Below, piece by piece: positions 6,555 to 11,399 of a DNA stretch of 11,399 nt. The translations under genes and the position numbers were made by a program. Position 1 is the stretch's first letter; each line of letters begins with the position of its first letter. Below the pieces are notes generated by a model. It was not told where the DNA came from and did no database searches. It saw nothing but the letters and a program-made list of their open reading frames with translations. Source of the stretch: JBEIUL01 sp044356865 (GTDB lineage Bacteria > Planctomycetota > Phycisphaerae > Phycisphaerales > SM1A02); NCBI GenBank assembly GCA_044356865.1, contig JBIKVN010000093.1, positions 1-11,399 of the forward strand. Reading direction: 5' to 3'.

Positions 6555-7499
6555 GTGGCGAACTTTGTCCTGCCGCCCCGCCGTCCGGTCGACACCGTGA
6601 TGGCCGAGCAGCGGGCGGCCTCGTTCACCAAGCGATCGATCAAGAAGGAGTCCAAGCGGGCGGGGCTGCGCCTGGCCCTCTCGATGGTCGACCTGACCAC
6701 CCTTGAGGGAAAGGACTCGCCCGAGAAGGTTCGGGCCTTGTGCCGTAAGGCCATCCGGCCGGCCGAGGGCGACTTCTCTCCGCCGTTGCCCTCGGTTGCC
6801 GCGGTGTGCGTCTATCCCAACCTGGTCCGCGTTGCAAAGGAAGCTCTTGGCGGGACTTCGGTGAAAGTCGCCTCCGTCGCGACCGGCTTCCCGAGCGGGC
6901 AATACCCCCTGGATCTACGACTCGCCGACACGGAGTTTGCCGTTCGAGAAGGGGCCGACGAGATCGACATGGTCATCTCGCGAGGAGCCTTCCTGGCCGG
7001 CCGCTACGAAGAGGTCGCACGAGAGATCCAAGCGGTGAAGAGGGCCTGCGGGCCGGCCCACCTGAAGGTGATTCTCGAGACCGGCGAACTCGAAACGCTC
7101 GATCTGGTGCGGTTCGCCAGCGACCTGGCGATCGATGCCTGCGTGTCACAAACTCATTCTGGGAAGTCACTTGCGGACGGCGAGGTCTTCATCAAGACCA
7201 GTACTGGCAAGGTGAATCCAGCCGCCACCCTGCCCGTCACCCTGGTCATGCTTGAGGCGATCCGGGACGCTTGGCTCCGCCACGGCGTTCGCATCGGCAT
7301 GAAGCCCGCCGGCGGCATCCGGACCGCCAAGTCGGCCCTTCACTACCTCGTACTGGTCAAGGAGACCCTCGGGGCCGAGTGGCTGAACCCCGGGCTCTTC
7401 CGGTTCGGGGCCTCGACCCTCGCCAACGACCTCCTCCGGCAACTCCTCAAGGAGCAGCGTGGCGGGTACGCGGCTTGGGGCGACGTCTCCGAGTCCTGA
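6555..7499 (+). CDS. deoC: Deoxyribose-phosphate aldolase, long (human DERA-like) type
   Basis: DeoC reversibly splits 2-deoxy-D-ribose-5-phosphate into glyceraldehyde-3-phosphate and acetaldehyde, the last step of deoxynucleoside catabolism. The 314-residue protein matches the long DERA branch from the N-terminal MVDLTTLEGKDSP to the C-terminal FRFGASTLANDLLRQ and GGYAAWGD. Catalytic parts are intact: EIDMVI with D138, Schiff-base lysine K214 in FIKTSTGK, and K250 in MKPAGGIRTA. The GTG start at 6555 is preferred to ATG 6600 because the residues between align with the DERA N-terminal helix; the ribosome-binding site is weak, which fits coupling to the gene 3 bp upstream. Unusual: about 13 extra residues (around 196-210, CVSQTHSGKSLADGE) sit where relatives have only about three before FIKTS. 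The insertion keeps the frame and is less GC-rich than its surroundings. A terminator follows at 7541-7571. Confidence 0.95.
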   Translation: MANFVLPPRRPVDTVMAEQRAASFTKRSIKKESKRAGLRLALSMVDLTTLEGKDSPEKVRALCRKAIRPAEGDFSPPLPSVAAVCVYPNLVRVAKEALGGTSVKVASVATGFPSGQYPLDLRLADTEFAVREGADEIDMVISRGAFLAGRYEEVAREIQAVKRACGPAHLKVILETGELETLDLVRFASDLAIDACVSQTHSGKSLADGEVFIKTSTGKVNPAATLPVTLVMLEAIRDAWLRHGVRIGMKPAGGIRTAKSALHYLVLVKETLGAEWLNPGLFRFGASTLANDLLRQLLKEQRGGYAAWGDVSES

Positions 7500-7540
7500 A
7501 CCCCGGGATCCGAGCGTCCGAAAATCAGCGGATTCTTCAC

Positions 7541-7571
7541 CGAAAATCCCCTCGTGGACGAGGGATTTTCG
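7541..7571. terminator. Bidirectional hairpin terminator after deoC
   Basis: CGAAAATCCC (7541-7550) pairs perfectly with GGGATTTTCG (7562-7571), and TCG/CGA extend the stem after one bulged C. The A-rich left arm and T-rich right arm make it symmetric, so it can end transcripts from either side. It lies 42 bp after the deoC stop. The sequence CCGAAAATC occurs twice (7518-7526 and 7540-7548); the first copy could compete for the right arm. Confidence 0.75.
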
Positions 7572-7687
7572 TGTTCCCTTCGCGTGGTCGATCGGTATGG
7601 CCGATGGACCCGTCCCGGAACTCCCTGGCGATGACCAAAAGTGAGGACTTCGCCATGACGCCCGCAATAGGCCCCACGCCACGCCAG

Positions 7688-7693
7688 TATTAT
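7688..7693 (+). promoter_or_regulatory. Possible -10 box (TATTAT) before the structured leader
   Basis: TATTAT differs from the TATAAT consensus by one base and is an AT-rich island in GC-rich DNA. A start about 7 nt downstream would place +1 at roughly 7700, exactly where the first arm of the interleaved structure begins. No good -35 box is visible at the expected distance, so the call is tentative. Confidence 0.3.
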
Positions 7694-7699
7694 CCGAGT

Positions 7700-7752
7700 C
7701 TGAGGGGCACCATTTCTTCCGCCACCGTCTGTTCGCCCCTCAGGACGGTGGT
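7700..7752 (+). other. Candidate pseudoknot in the kinase leader
   Basis: CTGAGGGGC (7700-7708) is perfectly complementary to GCCCCTCAG (7735-7743). GCCACCGTC (7721-7729) is complementary to GACGGTGGT (7744-7752), eight Watson-Crick pairs plus one G-T. The order is A, B, A', B', so the two 9-bp stems interlock, and A' and B' abut with no base between them. If both form, this is a pseudoknot with connecting segments of 12, 5 and 0 nt; if sterically barred, the two hairpins would be alternatives, as in a switch. It does not match a riboswitch or ribozyme consensus that I know. Confidence 0.45.
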
Positions 7753-7878
7753 AAGCAACCTCGAAGCGGCCGGTTGGAGTCCCTGTCCACCCGAGTCGCT
7801 CAACCGAACGATGGACGCATCCGTGATCGGCCACGGGGTCTGTTTCCACTTCGGTTCGGGGTGTCAGGCGGGTGAGGC

Positions 7879-8733
7879 ATGAACGGAGCGCAAAAGAAGC
7901 TGGCTCGCGAACTCTTCGGCTACCGGGTGCACAAGCACCTCGGGGACGGCGCGCAGAGCCGGGTCTACTCGGTGTGGGAGCCCAAGAGCCACCAGCTCTG
8001 GGCCGCGAAGCACGTGGTGCTCGAGGACGAGAAGGACCAGCGCTGGATCGACCAGGTCCAGCTCGAGTACGACATCGGCAGCAAGCTCAAGCACCCGGCG
8101 ATCCGGACGATCCACCTCCTGAAGAAGGAGAAGGTCGGCGGCTTCGGAGGCATCGGCGGCAAGGTGAAGGAGGTCGCGCTCTTCATGGAGCTCATCGACG
8201 CGACGCCGCTCTCGGACATCAAGCGGCCGTCGATGGATGTCTGCATCGATCTCTTCCGGCAGGTCGCGGAAGGCATGCAGCACATGCACGACAGGGGCTT
8301 CGTCCACGCCGACATGAAGCCGTTGAACATCCTCGTCGATCTCGACACCTGGCAGGCGAAGATCATCGACCTCGGCCAGGCCTGCAAGAACGGCGAGGTG
8401 AAGGAGAGGCGGCAGGGAACGCCGGGCTTCATGGCTCCCGAGCAGGTCGAGCTCGAGCCGATCACCGCCCAGACCGACGTGTTCAACCTCGGGGCGACGA
8501 TGTGGTGGGTACTGCTGCGGCAGCATGCGCCGCAGGCCGCCCGGGTCGACGACAACGGGCGTTCCATGCTGTTCAAGGACGACAACTCGCCGATGCCGAA
8601 CGTCATCGACTCCTCCATCCCGCAGCGGCTGGCCCTGCTGGTCTCGCGGTGCCTCGAGCGCGAACCGCACAAGCGGGTCAAGATGCAGTGGGTGATCAGC
8701 GAGCTGCAAGAAATGTCGTCGGTCAGCGCCTGA
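7879..8733 (+). CDS. Stand-alone Ser/Thr protein kinase (Hanks type, non-RD)
   Basis: The 284-residue protein is a kinase domain with almost nothing else; no membrane helix or sensor domain is seen, so it should be cytoplasmic. Motifs in order: Gly-rich loop LGDGAQSRVYSV (21-32), ATP-anchoring lysine K44 in WAAKHV, its partner E63, catalytic loop HADMKPLN (D145, K147, N150), metal site DLG (D164; usual form DFG) and APE (186-188). All catalytic residues are present, so it is probably active. HAD in place of HRD makes it non-RD, a class that often does not need activation-loop phosphorylation. An unusual Gly-rich insert (GGFGGIGG, around 90-97) precedes strand beta-4 or 5. The start at ATG 7879 is backed by GGTGAGG just upstream. 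The next gene is convergent, 18 bp away. The substrate is unknown. Confidence 0.92.
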   Translation: MNGAQKKLARELFGYRVHKHLGDGAQSRVYSVWEPKSHQLWAAKHVVLEDEKDQRWIDQVQLEYDIGSKLKHPAIRTIHLLKKEKVGGFGGIGGKVKEVALFMELIDATPLSDIKRPSMDVCIDLFRQVAEGMQHMHDRGFVHADMKPLNILVDLDTWQAKIIDLGQACKNGEVKERRQGTPGFMAPEQVELEPITAQTDVFNLGATMWWVLLRQHAPQAARVDDNGRSMLFKDDNSPMPNVIDSSIPQRLALLVSRCLEREPHKRVKMQWVISELQEMSSVSA

Positions 8734-8751
8734 GCAGAACGGACCGGACGT

Positions 8752-9426
8752 TCAGGCGGTCGCGGCGAGCCACTCCCGGTCCCACAGTCGGAAACCCCCG
8801 AGAAACGCCTTCTGGTTGTCGCCAAGCTCGACGCCACGGGGAAGTTCCGCGCCTTCGAGCAGGCGGGCGTTCCCTCCGCCGATCACCACCGAGTCGGCCA
8901 CGAACGCCGCCTGGAACAGGACCGCCACCTCGAGCACGCGCTTCCGCCACTTTCGCTCGCCGAGCCGCTCGAGGCCGCGGGCGCCGAGGTAGTCCTCGTA
9001 TTCACCCTTGCGGAACGGCAGATGGGCCGCCTCGAGTCCGATGGGCCGGTAGTCGTCGATGAGCGCCGTGCCGAGACCGGTGCCGAGACCGAGGAAAAGC
9101 ATCCGTTCGCCGCGATACGAACCGATCGCCTGCAGAATGGCATCGTTCACCACGCGGCACGGGACGCCGAAGCCGCCCGCGAGATCGAAGCCGGTCCAGC
9201 CGGGGCCGAGATTGGCGGGCTCGCGCAGGATGCGGCCGCGCCGGACCGGCGACGGAAATCCGATGGAGATTGCCCCGAACGGCTGGCCCCCGGCAAGTCG
9301 CGGGAGGTCGTCGCGGAACTGCTCGGGCGAGTAGGTGGGGCCGCTCGGTACCGAGCGCCGCTCGGCATCGCCCGACCGCATGGCCTTGACACTGGAACCG
9401 CCGATGTCGACAGAGAGGATGATCAT
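8752..9426 (-). CDS. ROK-family sugar kinase, polyphosphate glucokinase-like
   Basis: The 224-residue protein has the ROK/ASKHA fold signatures: phosphate loop DIGGSSVKA (7-15), GFPSPV and EPANLGPGW (56-77), catalytic Asp D95 in VVNDA, the phosphate-2 motif GLGTGLGTALI (113-123) and VIGGGNARLL. It lacks the Cys-rich zinc motif of classical ROK glucokinases; together with the segment LPFRKGEYEDYLGARGLERLG and K-W-x-K/R near 159-162, this fits the PpgK branch, which can phosphorylate glucose with polyphosphate or ATP. Donor and sugar cannot be fixed from sequence, and the protein is somewhat shorter than typical PpgK. No Shine-Dalgarno is evident ahead of the ATG 9424-9426. It lies 72 bp downstream of the SOUL gene on the same strand, so it may be co-transcribed. 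Confidence 0.85.
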   Translation of the reverse strand: MIILSVDIGGSSVKAMRSGDAERRSVPSGPTYSPEQFRDDLPRLAGGQPFGAISIGFPSPVRRGRILREPANLGPGWTGFDLAGGFGVPCRVVNDAILQAIGSYRGERMLFLGLGTGLGTALIDDYRPIGLEAAHLPFRKGEYEDYLGARGLERLGERKWRKRVLEVAVLFQAAFVADSVVIGGGNARLLEGAELPRGVELGDNQKAFLGGFRLWDREWLAATA

Positions 9427-9498
9427 GGGAGTCGCGGGGGTGACCCCCGCGTGAATCCCCTCATCGGCAGGAATCGCCGACGAGTATCGACCGACGGC

Positions 9499-10299
9499 TC
9501 AAGGGGAGACCGGTTGAGCCGGGGCCATCGGCGGGGTGGGCTCGGGCTTGGCGACGGTTTCGGCCGCCTCGCGTCGCCGCACCGGGATCTGCACCTCCGA
9601 CCACTTCCAGCGCTCGGGGATGTACGGCCCGTTGTAACTGAAGCTTCGCGGGGTGCCGGCGACTTCCCATTCCTGCTGCGACTTGAGCCAGTCGCGGAGC
9701 TCGGCCAGGCCCTTCCGCATCGTGCCCATCCCATAGGGGCCGTTCATCCCGATGCTGACCACGGTGATCGGGGCGGTGTCGCGAATCATGATCTTGCCGT
9801 CCTCGCCGGTCGGGCCGAGGGCCGACGAGCGATAGAGGAAACTCATGGTGGCCTCGCCGTCGCGGACCGGCTCGTCGCTGGCCATGACGTCGGGGAAGAC
9901 ACCCGGATAATCCATCTCGACCGGCGAAGTCATGGCGATTTCGCGGTTCTTGATGTGGTTGAACAGCGGCCAGAAACCCACGTTCATGCCGAAGTTCGAG
10001 CCGCCCTTGGTCACCCATTCGGCCCGGCGGATCGACGGGTAGTTCTTGATGTCGATCGCCCCGGGCGGCGTCGGCTCGGGGTAGCCGTCGGGCAGCGGGG
10101 CCTCGATGTTCGAGCGGCCGCTCCGGTAGACGCCCTCGACCACCTCGATGGTCGCCTCACGGTCACCGCCGACGCGAGTCAGGAGGTCGGGCGTCCGGAC
10201 GGCACCGAAGCCGACCTCGCCCGGGCGGCTCGGGTCGGCCTGCCCCGAGGCACAGGCGGCGAGGGAGAAGGACGCGATCGCGGTGAGGAAGCGAGTCAT
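9499..10299 (-). CDS. SOUL heme-binding family lipoprotein
   Basis: The 266-residue protein is started at ATG 10297-10299; the frame stays open upstream, but only this start gives a lipoprotein signal (MTRFLTAIASFSLAAC, with the lipobox Cys at 16). The product should therefore be exported and lipid-anchored. The body matches the SOUL/HBP family: YPSIRRAEW near the start, then NHIKNREIAMTSPVEMDY, the family hallmark, followed by MSFLYRSS and a C-terminal half with WKWSEVQIPV. The last 25 or so residues are Pro- and Ala-rich and probably disordered. SOUL proteins in animals and plants bind heme or porphyrins; in bacteria the role is mostly untested, and no clear heme-ligand His was identified here. 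It is divergent from the ALDH gene and precedes the ROK kinase. Confidence 0.85.
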   Translation of the reverse strand: MTRFLTAIASFSLAACASGQADPSRPGEVGFGAVRTPDLLTRVGGDREATIEVVEGVYRSGRSNIEAPLPDGYPEPTPPGAIDIKNYPSIRRAEWVTKGGSNFGMNVGFWPLFNHIKNREIAMTSPVEMDYPGVFPDVMASDEPVRDGEATMSFLYRSSALGPTGEDGKIMIRDTAPITVVSIGMNGPYGMGTMRKGLAELRDWLKSQQEWEVAGTPRSFSYNGPYIPERWKWSEVQIPVRRREAAETVAKPEPTPPMAPAQPVSP

Positions 10300-10352
10300 G
10301 CCGCCCGTTTCGCTTCGCGAACGCGGCGGTTTCGCACCCCCAGACATTCCGG

Positions 10353-10371
10353 CCGGGCCCAAAGGGTCCGG
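10353..10371. promoter_or_regulatory. Inverted repeat in the SOUL-ALDH divergent gap
   Basis: CCGGGCCC and GGGTCCGG flank the triplet AAA, forming an 8-bp dyad with one G-T pair. It lies in the 86-bp gap between two divergent starts, 14 bp before the GTG of the ALDH gene and just before its AGGA ribosome-binding site (10373-10376). It could be an operator for either gene or an RNA hairpin limiting ALDH translation; chance is possible in GC-rich DNA. Confidence 0.3.
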
Positions 10372-10385
10372 TAGGATCCGAACCC

Positions 10386-11399
10386 GTGAGCTCCGAAGCC
10401 GCCGACCCGACGACCTGGGATTTCGCACCCGCACCGGAAACCGTCGCGGCAACGATCCGGGCTTCCTACGGGCATTTCATCGGGGGGAAGTTCATCGAGC
10501 CCCATTCGGGCAAGCGGTTCGCGACGGTCAACCCGGCCACCGAAGAGAAGCTAGCCGCGATCGCCGACGGCGACGCCCGCGACGTGGCCAAGGCCGTGGC
10601 CGCCGCCCGCAAGGCCCTGCCGGCGTGGAGCGGACTGAAGCCGTCGGAACGGGCGAAGTACCTCTTCCGCATCGCCCGCCGGATCCAGGACCGGGCCCGC
10701 GAACTCGCGGTGCTCGAGACCAAGGACGGAGGCAAGCCGATCAAGGAGTCGCGGGACGTCGACCTGCCGCTCGTCGCGCAGCACTTCTTCTACCACGCGG
10801 GCTGGTGCGACAAGCTGAAGTACGCGTTCCCAGGTCGCGATCCGCGGCCGATCGGCGTGTGCGGCCAGGTCATCCCGTGGAACTTCCCGCTGCTGATGGC
10901 GGCGTGGAAGCTCGCGCCGGCCCTCGCCTGCGGCAACACCTGCGTGCTGAAGCCGGCCGAGACGACGCCGCTGACCGCGCTCGCGCTCGCCGAGATCCTG
11001 CAGGAGGTCGAGCTGCCGCCGGGCGTCGTGAACATCGTGACCGGCGGGCCGGCGGCGGGCAAGGCGCTGGTCGAGCACGATGGCGTCGACAAGGTCGCGT
11101 TCACCGGCTCGACCGAGGTCGGCAAGAGAATCGCCGCGGCCTGCGCGGGCACGCCGAAGCGGCTCACGCTCGAGCTCGGCGGGAAGAGCCCGAACATCGT
11201 CTTCGCCGACGCCGCCCTCGACCAGGCGGTCGAGGGGATCGTCGCGGGCATCTGGTTCAACCAAGGGCAGGTGTGCTGCGCGGGATCGCGGCTTCTGGTC
11301 GAGGAGTCGGTGCTGGATGAGGTCCTCGCGAAACTCCGCTGGCGGATGCGGTCGCTGCGGGTGGGCGACCCGCTCGACAAGAACACCGACGTCGGCGCG
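10386..11399 (+). CDS. Aldehyde dehydrogenase (NAD(P)-dependent), 3'-truncated
   Basis: The frame starts at GTG 10386, after an AGGA site about 9 nt upstream, and stays open to the window edge (338 codons). ALDH superfamily marks are all present: IPWNFPLLM with oxyanion Asn N166, FTGSTEVGK, LELGGKSPNIVF with general base E263, and NQGQVCCAGSR with the catalytic Cys most likely C297. The enzyme oxidises an aldehyde to its acid with NAD(P)+. The N-terminal stretch (TTWDFAPAPE, then YGHFIGGKFIEP) resembles ALDHs that I recall being encoded beside DERA-type deoC genes in other bacteria. A deoC lies 2.9 kb upstream here, so acetaldehyde is a likely substrate (inference). Full ALDHs are near 480-500 residues, so roughly 150 or more residues lie beyond the window; whether a second ALDH domain follows cannot be seen. 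Confidence 0.95.
   Translation, partial: MSSEAADPTTWDFAPAPETVAATIRASYGHFIGGKFIEPHSGKRFATVNPATEEKLAAIADGDARDVAKAVAAARKALPAWSGLKPSERAKYLFRIARRIQDRARELAVLETKDGGKPIKESRDVDLPLVAQHFFYHAGWCDKLKYAFPGRDPRPIGVCGQVIPWNFPLLMAAWKLAPALACGNTCVLKPAETTPLTALALAEILQEVELPPGVVNIVTGGPAAGKALVEHDGVDKVAFTGSTEVGKRIAAACAGTPKRLTLELGGKSPNIVFADAALDQAVEGIVAGIWFNQGQVCCAGSRLLVEESVLDEVLAKLRWRMRSLRVGDPLDKNTDVGA

Larger units (their letters stand above)
7572..7878 (+). other. Non-coding stretch before the kinase gene, rich in potential RNA structure
   Basis: About 300 nt lie between the deoC terminator and the kinase start. Open frames cross it on both strands, but their products look like no protein and change character from the neighbouring genes, and no tRNA or known ncRNA was recognised. 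Potential pairings include TGGCGA (7626-7631) with TCGCCA (7650-7655); the interleaved pair at 7700-7752; GGTTG (7772-7776), which can pair with CAACC at 7756-7760 or at 7801-7805; and CCGTG/CACGG near 7821-7836. Together they suggest a structured 5' leader or a separate small RNA; in this GC-rich DNA some pairings are expected by chance. Confidence 0.45.

Noticed and set aside
7700..7752. Known ribozymes (hammerhead or HDV-like) for the pseudoknot region
   Set aside because: The hammerhead core CUGAUGA...GAAA is absent on both strands and the nested double-pseudoknot order of HDV-like ribozymes is not met.
7271..7882. Open frame running from deoC through the kinase leader
   Set aside because: Its first part is out of frame with deoC, and the part after the terminator (from about 7603) shows no protein-like pattern, no good ribosome-binding site and overlaps the structured RNA candidate.
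9022..10374. A 450-codon plus-strand frame over the ROK kinase and SOUL genes
   Set aside because: It crosses two genes with clear family motifs on the other strand and has no recognisable domain.

Overview
The window looks like chromosomal DNA of a GC-rich planctomycete, most likely of the Phycisphaerae type. The clues are a secreted protease ending in a dockerin-like tail (LDGDG-x-VG-x-x-DLA-LLA-x-W, twice), a secreted protein ending in a PEP-CTERM-like tail (PAPA, a short hydrophobic stretch, then an Arg cluster), several tiny signal-peptide proteins, and a very G/C-rich third codon position. The taxon is inferred from these family habits; no marker gene is present. Nothing suggests a phage, plasmid, insertion sequence, CRISPR array or genomic island.

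Layout. 1-1178 (+): 3' part of a 2-oxoacid dehydrogenase E2 acyltransferase. 1359-2006 (+): secreted protein with a PEP-CTERM-like anchor, closed by a strong terminator (2033-2069). 2084-4699 (-): large secreted metzincin protease with calcium-binding TSP3-type repeats, a propeller-like region and a dockerin-like tail. 4771-7499 (+): a tight five-gene run made of an MBL-fold hydrolase (YtnP/lactonase-like), three small envelope proteins (the second and third look like distant paralogues) and a DeoC aldolase of the long, human-DERA-like type, closed by a bidirectional terminator (7541-7571). 7572-7878: about 300 nt without a convincing gene but rich in potential RNA structure, leading into a stand-alone non-RD Ser/Thr kinase (7879-8733, +). 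8752-10299 (-): a PpgK-like ROK sugar kinase and, upstream of it, a SOUL-family lipoprotein. 10386-end (+): aldehyde dehydrogenase, cut by the window end and divergent from the SOUL gene.

How the genes may work together. DeoC would split 2-deoxyribose-5-phosphate into glyceraldehyde-3-phosphate and acetaldehyde. The ALDH 3 kb downstream could oxidise the acetaldehyde, and the E2 belongs to a complex that makes acyl-CoA. This is a plausible carbon-catabolism neighbourhood, but the genes are not in one operon. The protease and the PEP-CTERM-like protein are exported and have no visible metabolic link to the rest.

The best leads for novelty are the interleaved complementary segments (pseudoknot topology) in the kinase leader, the 13-or-so-residue insertion just before the catalytic lysine of DeoC, and the pair of small paralogous envelope proteins. 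No complete new defence or mobile system is visible.
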